Of a stretch of DNA of 64,000 nucleotides, positions 22,901 to 35,300 are shown piece by piece. This DNA is from Chrysoperla carnea (taxonomy: Eukaryota; Arthropoda; Insecta; Neuroptera; Chrysopidae), in the NCBI RefSeq assembly GCF_905475395.1, contig NC_058340.1, positions 75,680,181-75,744,180 of the forward strand, in the 5' to 3' direction. Within the stretch, counting starts at the first letter, position 1. Every line of letters starts with the position of its first letter. The notes beneath the pieces are model-generated. The model searched no databases and was not told the DNA's origin. It saw only the letters and a list, made by a program, of their open reading frames with translations. The translations under genes were made by a program, and so were the position numbers.

Positions 22901-25107
22901 CATATGTCTATCTATCAATAAAAAACAGAATCCTAAGAAAACGTAATTTTTCGGGAACGTCCTTAATCAGGAAGTTATTGATCTGATCTCTAAATGTTAT
23001 AATCTATGACAGATTATTAGTTTTATTGTTTAGTGGAGGTGAACATAACTATAATATACAAAGTACCCACAAACAAACGTAGTTAGAGGAGACCATGTGT
23101 GGGAGAGTGGGAGCGAGGGGAAAGTACTATCAAGGGAACGAAGGGGATCATGATTATATTATTGTAGTATTTTGATTGTCATATGATAGAATGAGACCGA
23201 TGGAGGAATAGTGATAGATTGTTTTTATACAGAGTGTTAAAAAAACTTTAACAAACACCTGCTTATTGCTAAATTTTAGAGTTCCTTGAGGATCGATAGT
23301 CATACGTTACACGCTTCAAAAAGTAAAGAAGTCAACTTTTTTTAAGTACCTAATCTTTACTAATATTATAAAGCTGCAGAGTTTGTTTCTTTGGGGGTAA
23401 GTGAAAGTGTCCAAGGAAACGGGCAGGCTACTGCTTCTTAGCAAATAACTTGAAATCCTGCGAAAGGGATTGAAAGTTGGATTACTTTTTCAGACTAATA
23501 TTCCAGAAACTTGTCATTCAATCGTAAAAACTAATGATTTGATTAGTATTTTTCAAAATACCTATCTCCGAAATAAAAACTTTCCGTACACGATATCAGA
23601 AGAATAATTAATCTAATCGTTAAATGGACCCGATTTTAGTACTTTTTGAATCAAAATTACGCTATTTACAAAGTTTTAGTAAAGTCCGATGCATAAAAAT
23701 TTTGCTAAAATCGAAACATCTGTTTTGAATATAGAACTTTTTAAAAATCAGGTCTATTTAACGATCAAACGTGTAGTTTTTGAGATATCGGCCAAATTCG
23801 TATATACGAAGGGCTTAATCTCGAAGGAATGTCACTAGATTTCTCAATAGAACCACAATGGCATTAACATTTGGCATTAATTAATACACTGTGATTAATT
23901 TTAGAACACAAAATCAATAATTTTATAATTGTAAATCGCAATTACAGCATAAAATTATAAAATAAATGAGGACATAAAAATTAATTTATTATTTTATTCA
24001 AAATAAAATCCTAAAATTATGAAATTTTATTATAAAATCATGATTTCTTATTATTATTATGATTATATTTTATAAACAATAATAATTTTCCAAATTTATT
24101 TGCAAACACTGCAAAATCCAAACTATTATTGCTTAGAATTCATTCTTCTATCGATAGCCGTCGTAATTTTTAACATAAACTTTTCCACTTACGCGAAGGG
24201 GTAGCTCCTAATGAAGTAATTTTATTACGTAATATATAATTATTTGGCACATTCTGTACGCAATTTATTAAAATAATTGTTATAAAATATTGTTTAAAAG
24301 TATAAAATTAATTTTGTAGGTAGCTGTGTTAATAAAAACTTGTTATAAACGTGTTAACTTGTAAATTATTAAAACGTGCGTTTAGTTTACACATACCTTG
24401 TAATCAATTTTATAAAATTTATTAAGTAAAAGAGCTAAAGAGCTGGCAAACGTCACAAAATAATTGATTTCAAAGCGGCTGTATATATACCTTGATGAAA
24501 TTGATTTTAAAACGGCTCAATTTTTTCCATACAATCAAAGTTGAGTCTCGATTGTCAAGTTTACTGTTTATAATATTTTAAGGATTTACCGCCCCAAATT
24601 TTTGTCGTTTCGGGCGGTTGCACGATCTGCCCAACCCTAGATCGAGCACTGAATGTTCTTCACCCCTTCCTAAATTCAAGACTGAAGAGAAATATCTAAA
24701 ATTCAGTCGTCTTTAAATTCAATTTCAAAAACGTTGCCAGCCCTTGTACCCAATATTCTGTATAATTGATTTTATATTGAATTTCATTCAATTATATTGT
24801 TTAATTAGTTTTATTATTGTTCTAAATTAATTATTAACTAATTAAAAGCAATTATTTAATTAATTAATAATTTTATCGTTACTCTATCAAGTTGTGTGTT
24901 GACATACTTAATTTTAATTGATTGATATGATACGTTTTATATTATACAAGGTATCCTGTAATAACAGCATTAAAAACAACACACAAATATAATTAAAAAT
25001 AATTCTAATTAAAAAAGTGTTCTTAAGTGCAGGTCTCAAAATTATTATAAATTTTCTAGCCTGAAGTATTTGGCATAAAAACTCCCATACACTCTGTACT
25101 TATTCCT

Positions 25108-26694
25108 TATTATACCATGTATACTGGGTGTTCCAAACCACCCGTCCAGGCTGATTATTCTGAATAGTTTTGAAAAAAAATTGAAACGAAAAAACACGTA
25201 TCAAATATTTTTTGAAACTCTATCTAACCATACCAAAAACACCCTCCACCCTCAACCCCTGTTAGGGGTAGGGGGTGTAACTTGAAAAAATCAAATGGTA
25301 ACCCCTATTTTTTTCTGCAGATTTGGATTCTTCAGAAGAAAAGACAAACATTTTGTCTAAGAAATTTTTCCCGATTTTCGGTAGATCGCGCTACAATCGA
25401 CAAAAATCGTTCTTTTAGATTTGGCATAAGAATTGCGCCGTTCAATGACAAAAATCAAAACGAAAAAGTAAAAAAAAATAAAAACACAAACACACAGAAC
25501 CAAAACAAAAACAAAACAAAAGCAACACAAAAGTTAGAAATTCAACGAAAATAAAAGAGAAGCGAAAATGTCGAATTGCGGTAATTGAGGTAAACCACTA
25601 GACAATTGGGAGGATACTAAATAAAGCTCTTAGAAAGAATTAGATATGAATCATTTTAGATTTAATTTTTTTTTCAGACTTTCCAAAATAAAAAAAAACA
25701 TTTTTACAAAAATAATTTTTCTAAATCATAATAAAATATGAAAAACAAATCAGAATAGTCTTTTCTTCAAAAAACAAAAACAAAATTGAAAATAACTATT
25801 CTCGACTCAAAAAACTTTTCTCGCCTTCACTTGAACTGCAATTCTAATGCCAAATCTAAAAGAACGATTTTTGTCGATTGTAGCGTGATCTACCGAAAAT
25901 CGGGAAAAATTTCTTAGACAAAATGTTTGTCTTTTCTTCTGAAGAATTCAAATCTGCAGAAAAAAAATAGGGGTTACCATTTGATTTTTTCAAGTTACAC
26001 CCCCTACCCCTAACAGGGGTTGAGGGTGGAGGGTGTTTTTGGTATGGTTAGATAGAGTTTCAAAAAATATTTGATACGTGTTTTTTCGTTTCAATTTTTT
26101 TTCAAAACTATTCAGAATAATCAGCCTGGACGGGTGGTTTGGAACACCCAGTATATGAAATATACATAGTATATTAAGTTTAGTCCCAAGTTTGTAACGC
26201 TTAAAAATAATGATGCTAGGGAAAAAATTTTGTCATAGGTGTTCATAAAATCACCTAATTAGTCCATTTCCGGTTGTCCGTCCGTTCGTCTGTGGACACG
26301 ATAACTCAAAAACGAAAAAAGATATCGAGCTGAAATTTTTACAGCGTACTCAGGACGTAAAAAGTGAGGTCAAGTTCGTAAATGAGCATCATAGGTCAAT
26401 TGTGTCTTGGGTCCGTAAGACCCATCTTGTAAACCGTTAGAGATAGAACAAAAGTTTAAATGTAAAAAATGTTCCTCATCAAAAATTAAACAACTGTTGT
26501 CTGAAACATTTTTTCGTAAACATCACTGTTTACCTGTGAGGGCGCCAAATAGGCGGAAATTTTATAATATGTTCTATACTTGATTATCAGTTATGTATGT
26601 GTCACATGTTTGTATGTGTTATGTGATAAAGAAATCAACAATGACTATGCATGGTATTTCAACAATTAACTCAGTCAATTGTTTGTTTTCACTT
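25108..26694 (-). repeat. Dispersed repeat family D1, copy split by an inverted-repeat element
   Basis: The D1 end TATACCATGTAT at 25111-25122 is separated from the rest (ATATGAAATATACATAGTATA onward, 26153-26694) by a 1028-bp element. Rejoining the two sides matches the uninterrupted copy at 51508-52085. It ends at CAATTGTTTGTTTTCACTTG. Confidence 0.8.
25124..26151. mobile_element. Inverted-repeat element with 313-bp arms
   Basis: Arms at 25124-25436 and 25838-26151 are close to perfect inverted repeats (ends CTGGGTGTTCCAAACCACCC), with a 400-bp A-rich centre. TA is present on both sides (25122-25123 and 26152-26153), suggesting Tc1/mariner-type insertion. Shared words inside the arms include ACCCCTATTTTTTTCTGCAG and AAAAATCGTTCTTTTAGATT. 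There is no transposase. Confidence 0.88.
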
Positions 26695-29610
26695 GTTTTT
26701 TATTATAAAAATAAAATAAAAAAATAAATAAATTCGGTTGGTCATTGTCATTTTGAATTTTATTCATTGTCAGTTTATAAAACAATTATTAAAATAGTTA
26801 TTTGATAACCAAAAAAAACCATAAATCTAAAAATATTTTATTTAAATTCAATTTAATAAATTTTTATGACATATTTCAATTAAATTACAACTGAAATGTA
26901 ACAATGAACTACTACGAATACGATATGCATTTGTATAAAACTTTTATTTATTTAGAAACCCATATTTTTCATACAGAATCGGCTTTTATTTTATTTCCTC
27001 GTATGTACAAAGTGTCCCAAAAAAAAGTTCTTTAAATATTTTTTCAATATCGATTTAAAAACAAGCCGTGGGTAGAATCTGGTACGACCCTTGAGGTCCA
27101 CACGAAAGACTTCCCAGTATAATAAAAATTTATAAAAATTTAAAAAAAATTAAAACTCGAACGACTCGAAACGACTTGGTCGAATTCTATGAAATTATTT
27201 TCGGATCATATTGCCGTTAATACGCTTCGATCGGCACCTCAACGAAGTCGATATTATTTTTTGTTCGCGCGATATCGAGCAGGATAAAAATTAAGAAAAA
27301 GCTCGTCTGACTCGAAATTGCTCGATCGAATGTTATGATAGTTTAAGTCATTCTGAATAAAAGTTTCCATGGTCACAAGTCATGAAAATGACAGGATTTC
27401 AAGTTATCGCTAAATTAAAGTTGGTTAATTGTCAAAAATCATATACGTAGCTGAAAATATTGATCTTAACACTTCATATTATTGATCCACTGACGATTTA
27501 ATACTGTTTCTTCTTTGAATTTTGTAATATATTCTTCAAAAAAACAAGAATTAAAAAACAACAGCCTTACATTAAAACACATACGTATGCATGTAGTTCA
27601 ACATATCTGTATATGTATTTGCCTATACATACATAAGAAACTTTTCTTTAGAATTACTTAAACTTCCAAAATTTGAAAAAGTTTGACCGAAATGCAAATT
27701 TGTGTGAGGTCTTTTGCGTTTGAGGAATAGCTAAATATAACTCTCAATCCAGCCCTGTATCATATCGTATATAAAGGGTGTTACCATGGTAATATTTATT
27801 GTCATTATAGTAAAAGTAATAATGAACATGAAAATAATATAGTAGATATATATGTTACAGTTAAAATTTATAATTGATTCTAATGAAAAACTTATTGAGA
27901 TTTCACTTCATATTAAAACTGTCAATTATCCTACACAAGCTTTACATTTTCATTCACTTGATACGCCAAAATTTTCAGTGGTGAACGAAAATTTGTTTGT
28001 ATAAAAATTCAATTCAAAACATCAAGCGCCAAAAACATTACACAGGTAAAAGTATACGTACAGATTTCAAATTTTTATGTTTTTTATGTATTCATTGAGT
28101 GTATCAGAATAGGTGGTCATGAATTGTATCTCGTTAAGCATTTTAAAGAAATATTTAATTCGTGGTTCAAAATGATGCTCATGGACGGCGTTGTGAAAAT
28201 TCATAGACTAAATTCAATGTTTATAAATTATAGCTCATGTGTTTTTCTGATGTATGAGCTATATTATTGTACAGTTTCATTCAAATCCATACAGTTGTTT
28301 TTGCGTGAAAGCATAACAAACAAACAAACAAACAACCTTATACTTTCACATTTGCCTTTTTCAAATAAATTTGCCTTTTCTAAATGTCTAGTGAAATTGG
28401 TGTTCTCATTTTGACCGTAACAAATATAATGATAGGGTATTAAAAACACACACATGTCATTTTCAATGAATGGAAGATTATTTTTCACGATATGTTCATA
28501 CACAATACGTTTTTTACTACAATGACTAGACTAGACATTTTCCTGGAAAAACCCATATAAAAATTTAATTTTCATTCATCACCACATAAATAGATTTTCA
28601 ATTTTAGATAATTTTCTAATTTAATTTATATAAAAAGATCACTTAGAAAAAATTATTATTAAATTGTAAAAGAATGCCTAAATAATTGTTTCTATGAAAT
28701 AAAATAAATTTTCTACAAATTTTGCTTTAAAATTAAATTAAACAATATTGTCAAAAATAATTTAACCTACAATCAAAAACAAATCTTAAAATAAACAATC
28801 CAAGATTTATAAATTCAAAACAATAAAAAATTTTGAAACTTACAATTCAAGTTTGAAAATCAAAAAGAATTCCTATGTTTTTGTTTCTTTTGAAATCACG
28901 CACAGATATTTCAATTTAAAATAATTTTAAAAAACAACAATTACAATTTTATTAATTTTGAAAATAACAAATACAATTTTTTAATATATTTTGTAAAAAT
29001 TGTTTTTATTCAAATCAATGAATATTTTTTAAAATCACAATTATTCAAAATTAATGTCCACATACTATGATGAATAAATTATGAATAAACTAAGGAACAT
29101 CATTTTATTTTTCTATTTTCTTGTTTGGTTTTATAAATAATAAAAACTTCGTTAATATTTTATGAGAGTTTATGTTTTTTTTGTTAATGTTAAAAACGCC
29201 TTCATGTTATATTATAGGCAATGTGTATGACATGAATGTAGGTAAATATGATATGGGTATGACGTATGCGACAAAAGATACGACTACGAACTACGACTAC
29301 CAGTTGTTGTTCAATTGTTCTTCCGTGTTATTTTATTTTAGTAAAGAAGGGTAATAGAAATAGTACGTTGTGTGGTTAGTAGTTACATAGAGACGATTTG
29401 ACTATTTTTGGTTTAGGGCCAGATGTAGTATTTGATTGTCATTTTAATACGGTTGGGAATTTAAGATGTTGTTAAGGTTTTGTACAACAACTTTTTCCAA
29501 AAATTGGCAGTCACTTATTCATGTATTAAGTCTTGCCAAAATACGAAGCCATCCCTGTTCTTGATTTTCGTGCAAAACGATGTTAAAGTAGTCCGTCTGT
29601 TATGTAGTCA

Positions 29611-29720
29611 ACTAGGCAATTTGTATGACGTAATTGTAATAAAATGCTCTAAAAAAATATTGTAAACTAGGCAATTTGTATGACGTAAATATAATAAAAT
29701 GCTCTAAAAATATCGTAAAA
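29611..29720. repeat. Two tandem copies of a 55-bp motif
   Basis: ACTAGGCAATTTGTATGACG begins at 29611 and again at 29666. Each unit continues with AATAAAATGCTCTAAAAA and ATATCGTAAA-like sequence. Related units occur at 16005-16075 and 63516-63615 in the opposite orientation. Confidence 0.85.
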
Positions 29721-30414
29721 GCGTTTCATCTGGCAAATCTTTAAGTTGACATTAAGTTTAAAATTGATAAAATGAAAAATTTTCCGAACCCATGAAAGAA
29801 TAGTTTCCAGTCACGAAAATTTTCGCAGAGGAAAAGTTTTTTAAATACCTTCAGTCTTGAAAACAATTCTTGAATTCCCGGACATTATGCCAAATACAAT
29901 GCTTGACCCTACACTCATGAAATATACAAAAACTAATTGACGATACTCGAGGGGCGTTAGTAGTGTAATCACGTGACAACAAAAAATTATTAAAAAAATG
30001 TCTGTAGGGCGTTTACACGTACAATTTGTGAAGTGGTATTCTCATTATTGACATAGAAAAAATAGAAAATGTAACATGTAAAATGGAAATCTGACTGCTT
30101 TACAGCAAAAGAATTGAGTTGTATTTTCTGTTTCGAACAAAAGTTGTATTTTCTGAGAGAAAAAAATTTATGTTCTAATTTTTAGTTCGTTAAAACTAAA
30201 AGCTTGTTACTTAGCAAGTACTTAAATTTTATTTTTAGACTAATAAAAAACAATTGAATCTCTAAAATTAACTTCACGTGCATTACTTAATGTATTCACC
30301 GGTAGCGACATCCATGTTGAGTGCTTTCGGTAATTAAGACACTGACAGTGACATCTATAATTGAATAGTAAAACTACAACCTTACTTACCCTCGAGTGAC
30401 ATTACTGATTGTAA

Positions 30415-30664
30415 CATGAAGGTTATAAAGAAGGAGAACGATCACTATGTACTAAAGCATTAGCGCACCTGTCCCTGAAAATTTGTAGAATTTATAGTTC
30501 ATTTTCAGCCACTAGCCGCGCTGTCGTCGGTAAGTAGTATATTAGCGCACAACAGCCCGCATTTAAAGATACAACTTAGCGATCCCAGCGCCTCACTTAT
30601 TTTTTCAAAATATTGGGGACAATATTTTCTATTGCGATCGTTCTCCTTCTGTATAACCTTCATG
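30415..30664. mobile_element. P-like non-autonomous element, left copy (250 bp)
   Basis: Ends CATGAAGGTTATAAAGAAGG and, in reverse complement, CATGAAGGTTATACAGAAGG, forming a terminal inverted repeat of at least 29 bp (through GAGAACGATC). It is flanked by a perfect 8-bp duplication GATTGTAA (30407-30414 and 30665-30672). CATGA ends with 8-bp duplications are the mark of the P-element superfamily. No coding frame. Confidence 0.85.
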
Positions 30665-30676
30665 GATTGTAATTAT

Positions 30677-30926
30677 CATGAAGGTTATGAAGAAGGAGAA
30701 CGATCGCAATAGAAAATATTGTCCCCAAAATATGGACAAAATAAGTGAGGCGCTGGGATCGCTAAGTTGTATCATTAAATGCGGGCTGTTGTGCGCTAAT
30801 ATACTACTTACCGACGACAGCGCGGCTGGTGGCTGAAAATGAACTATAAATTCTACAAATTTTCAGGGACAGGTGCGCTAATGCTTTAGTACATAGTGAT
30901 CGTTCTCCTTCTTTATAACCTCCATG
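30677..30926. mobile_element. P-like non-autonomous element, right copy, inverted (250 bp)
   Basis: Same length and ends as the copy at 30415-30664 but in the opposite orientation and nearly identical to it (a handful of differences). It has its own perfect 8-bp duplication GTAATTAT (30669-30676 and 30927-30934), overlapping the duplication of the first copy, so it arrived by a separate insertion next to it. Confidence 0.88.
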
Positions 30927-31074
30927 GTAATTATTATTTATAACGGAGAAAATGATGTCATAATTTTATCTTTAAATGATTGTTTCTACTTGTTGAAACT
31001 ACCTGTTAATTTTCATCTCCTTATCTTTTATAGTTGTGAAGAAAATGGACACCAAAATTTTGTCTTAATTTGCT

Positions 31075-31372
31075 CCCTCACGAGTAAACAGTGACGTTTA
31101 CAAAAAGATGTTTCAAACAAAAGTTGTTAATTTTTTTATAAGGAAGAAAAAATTTCAGCTTTATATCTCTTTTCGTATTCAAAGACGAACAGGTGGACTT
31201 ACAGACTGACAGACAGACAACAGGAAATGGACTCCTTAGGTGATTTTATGAATACCTATACCAATATTTTGTTGGTAGCATCAATATTTTTAAGCTTTAT
31301 AAACTTGGGACTAAATTTCGTATACCTTGATATATATTTTACATATATACAGGGTATAAAAATACTTTTTAA
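31075..31372 (+). repeat. Dispersed repeat family D1, partial copy
   Basis: GAGTAAACAGTGACGTTTAC, GGTGATTTTATGAATACCTA, AAACTTGGGACTAAATTTCG and TATATACAGGGTATAA landmarks, with an internal deletion of the CTATCTCTAACGG block. The frame through its distal part (MDSLGDFMNTYTNILL) is repeat sequence, not a gene. Confidence 0.7.
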
Positions 31373-31845
31373 AACAATTGATAGTTGTCTATCTTTGTTT
31401 AAAATCCGGAATGACTACTCCCACTCGGTCGATGGCATTTATATTTCTAACAGACATTTTTAATACTGATCTTCATAATTAAATAAGGATTGAATCAAAA
31501 TGGAAATGATAAATATATTAAATACATGCGATAGAATGAGAAAGAATAATAAATATAAATGAAACTGTATTGTAGTTTGTTAATCCCACATTAATATGAA
31601 GAAAGTCTGCAGTCAATGTACGACGAATGACTAAGCCCCGTTACATTTAATAAAACATTTCTCATGCTAATTTAATGGGAAAGAATGAGACGAATATATT
31701 GTTGCATGTTACACTACATTTTATTTAATACAATGTTGTTCATAAAATATGTACTACTATTTTTGTTTATTTGTACCGTCATCAATCATCATGCAGACAT
31801 CGGAACAAACCCATTTTGCTATACTATGCAATACAATATAAGTAC

Positions 31846-31882
31846 CAGAGACTATATCAGTAAATCACCGATATATTCTCTG
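31846..31882. mobile_element. Ultra-short CAGAG-ended element, copy 1 (37 bp)
   Basis: Begins CAGAGACTATAT and ends ATATATTCTCTG, an imperfect inverted repeat, and is flanked by a perfect 8-bp duplication ATAAGTAC (31838-31845 and 31883-31890). It matches the 40-bp insertion at 32074-32113 apart from a 3-bp length difference and a few changes. Ends and duplication length fit hAT. Confidence 0.7.
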
Positions 31883-31924
31883 ATAAGTACAAAGGTACAA
31901 GCAGGATGTTTCCATGATAGCTTT

Positions 31925-31951
31925 CATGAAGGTTATAAAGAAACCTTCATG
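31925..31951. mobile_element. 27-bp P-like remnant or excision footprint
   Basis: Consists only of the two ends of the P-like element at 30415-30664: CATGAAGGTTATAAAGAA followed by ACCTTCATG, between a perfect 8-bp duplication ATAGCTTT (31917-31924 and 31952-31959). Confidence 0.75.
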
Positions 31952-32073
31952 ATAGCTTTCATGGGATTCAGAAAGAGAGTAAATAAATTCCTATACAATT
32001 ATACTTACACTATGAAACGAAATACAGGCTGAATGTGAATTCTTCAAGCCAGCCAAAAGCCAGCTACGTAGAT

Positions 32074-32113
32074 CAGAGACTATATTAGTAAACCTTTACC
32101 GATATATTCTCTG
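32074..32113. mobile_element. Ultra-short CAGAG-ended element, copy 2 (40 bp)
   Basis: Begins CAGAGACTATATTAGTAAAC and ends TTTACCGATATATTCTCTG, flanked by a perfect 8-bp duplication ACGTAGAT (32066-32073 and 32114-32121). The two arms pair over about 19 bases with few mismatches, so the element is almost entirely terminal repeat. It lies 190 bp upstream of the Abp1 start codon. Confidence 0.7.
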
Positions 32114-32303
32114 ACGTAGATGGATTCAATATTTTTTGAATATATGTGTACGGAAAATAGTTTCAATTATATTTATGTAAAACATTTTGATAAATATTTT
32201 GACAGATAAGTTGTTTTCTAAACTTTATATGGATAATTTTCAATAAAATCATATTTAAAACTATTTAAAATCGTATGAGTGTGTTAAATAATTAAAAGAG
32301 AAA

Positions 32304-35300
32304 ATGGCTATAAATTTAGATAAAAATAAGGAATCATTAAAAGCCGCTTGGAAAGATGTCCTTAATGATAAAACCGATACAAATTGGTAAGTACAAAATT
32401 TGTTCTTATCTTTTTTATTTCAATTTCCGGCAAAAAAATGCATATAAAATTTATTCGAACGTATTATGTATTATTCGATACAATGAAATTTTGGAATACT
32501 TGAAATACATTTTTTTGAGGTTAGAATCATCAGGTTGTTTTTCAATTGTAATAAGGCGGTTCCCTTCTTATCAAAAATTCATATGTGGTTACTTCAAAAC
32601 GATTATAAATGTGATTCATTTAAACCACAGCTAGTTTAATGACCATTTTTACTCGGTTGATCTAATTTTAAATATTTCTAGAAAATTCTGACTGATTGAA
32701 AGTGAAGAATCCACTGAACATATCACCTATGTTCTCCTAATATTTGAGATACAATCTCATGGATCTGAGAATATCTCCTCTCTACTGGAGACTGTGGAAA
32801 TTGACGTGGCAGTTAATGATGACCTATCGGTCAGAGAAAGTGTCGTTGATTCCATAGACTCCAATGCCGAGAAGGATCTGCTCAAATCCACCAGGTCTGA
32901 GACAAAACTGTGACTAATAAAAAAACGTCGAAAGTTTTTCCCTGGGGTACAATATACAAGAAATGCTTACCGAGGAGAAAAAACATACCTTGAATAAATG
33001 AGCTCAATAAGTAGACGAACTGTAATTGGGCATAGTCCTTTTGATCTCAACAAAATCTACCACCAATCAAAGAAGATTGAGAGTATTACCGTGAAACAAC
33101 GAGCAGACTCGTTAGCGAAAAAGCTACACTTGTAGAAAAACGGCACAGAAGGGGCGCTCAGCTCAAAAGTTTAAAACAACCCAAAATGATATTACATTGT
33201 TAATTCTTCTTTTAGGGCAATATTTGGCTACGAAGGACAAACCAATGATCTTAAAGTTGTAAGTACAGGGTCTGGGGGTATCGAAGAAATGATCGAAGAT
33301 TTAAATAGTGGTAAAATAATGTATGCATTCTTAAAAGTAGACGATCCAAAAACTACTTTGCCCAAATACGTTCTGGTCAATTGGCAAGGTGAAGGTGCAA
33401 ATATTGTACGTAAAGGTACATGCGCTAATCATGTTCGTGATGTAGCAAACTTTTTCTCTGGTGCACATGTTACAATGAACGCTCGTAACGAAGAAGATCT
33501 AGAACCGCAGATAGTTATCGATAAAGTAGCAAAATCAACTGGATCAGCGTATAGTTTTAAGGCACCACGTACTAGCGAAACAATTGAAGCACAAAAACCA
33601 GTCGGTACAAATTATCAACGTGTAAATCCGGTCAAAGAAATTAATGCACAAGAACGTAATCAATTTTGGTTGCGCGAAGAACAAGAAGAGAAGAAACGTA
33701 TTGAAGAAGAACGGAAACGTCGTGACTTGGATCGACAAAAAATGGAAGAAGAATTAAAACGACGTGAAATCGCTGAAACTGCTTCAAGAGATATTCAAGA
33801 TGAAAAAAGAAATGCATCGATTAATGAAATGCGGCGTATTGAAGCACAAGCTGTTTGCTTAGAAAATAAACAAAAACTGGATAAAGAAACAGAACGTTTG
33901 GATCGAGAACCAGAGGAAAAACATAACACCACGGGGGATGATCTGCGAAAACAACGAAATCAAGAGGCACAACAATTAATAGGGAAACGTACGTCGAATG
34001 CACGCTCAATATTCGAACAAAATACATCAGCGGGTCAAATGTCGTCACCGTCGAAAGTATTCAATTTACAAGCTCCACCTGCCTCGAAACTAGTTAATAA
34101 TACACCGAAGGTCGAGGCACCCATTGAAGAACCACCGACGCCTGTCGTCCCAGTAATCAATAATAATAAACAAATCGAAGATTTACAACAGTCGCAACAA
34201 ATCGTGTCCGATTTAGATTCAGATGAACAGGAACAATTCTCAACAATTAAACGTTCACCAAAATCACCGAATAATGATGTAACAGCGGAAAATTTAAAGA
34301 ATCGTGAAATTCATGGCACAGCGGCATTAGCGAATAATTCAACGATTGATAAAATTATTGAGAAAGTACGAAAGGATGAAAGTAAACTACCGCCAATTGT
34401 TACCGAACAACAAATTGTTGATGAAATGGTTTATCAAGATTTAGGGGATGATTTAGGCTTAAGGGCACGTGCATTATACGATTATCAAGCTGGTAAGTAT
34501 CACAATTATTGTTCATTTATCTGTGCCTGTGAATTTGCTCGCGTCGAACAGTTTTATAAAGTAAGAAAATAAGGGGAAACTTAAGTATAGAAGGAAAATG
34601 ATTTTTCGGACATTGATATTGGGAGATAGTTGGATAAATCTATCGGATTTTGATAATAGGTTAGGTTAGAGGTTAGGTTTGAGTGGCTGTCCTGGGGTGG
34701 GACACACTTAGACCATAGGGTCCGTTGTGATACCGTAAATGGATTGGCCCATCCCCGGCCACTACTCCATGAAACATTTGGAGCTGTTTAAGAACAGCAG
34801 GAGGGCTTTGACATCGACTGACTTTAGGTCGGAGATGTCGTCAAAGAGAGGCTGGCTCAAGTAAGTCCATCTCCTCATGACAAGAGCTGGGCAGTGACAG
34901 TGAAGATGAGACATTGTCTTCTCCTCGTCATCACTGTGACAGCTCCTGCAGTTCACTGCAGTTCAGCATGCTTGCCGCCCAGCCAGTGTCCTGTGATAGT
35001 CGCAACAACTTTGCGAACAGACGCCCTTGGAAGTGATATGAGAACTTCGGAACGCCTGCGATTATACTCAGACCATGTCTGTCTTGTAGTACCACAAGTA
35101 CGTTCTTCCCTCTACTTGCAGTTCGCCAATGGAACTCCCGGGGATTTTGATAATAAATTCGGATAATTTTGGGAAATTTTTTAAAAATAGGTTGTAAAAA
35201 ATACAGAAAAAGAGTTTTCTGGTTCCATTGATCGGATTGAGATGAATAAAAAAAAGAATTGCTTGTTATGAATTTCTGCATCGACCTTGCCGGGTATCGA

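Larger units (their letters stand above)
19120..32303. other. 13-kb stretch without a recognised host gene
   Basis: Between the CIMIP2 start and the Abp1 start codon I see only mobile-element fragments, listed separately, and AT-rich unique DNA. 27000-29600 shows no structure I can name. A GC-richer patch near 20580-20930 is listed as a possible promoter. Confidence 0.6.

Noticed and set aside
25282-25554. 90-codon Lys/Asn-rich frame
   Set aside because: It lies inside the inverted-repeat element and its A-rich centre, with no protein features.
31685-32032. 115-codon open frame with a hydrophobic start
   Set aside because: It runs through the 37-bp element and the 27-bp footprint and has no family features; it is open by chance.
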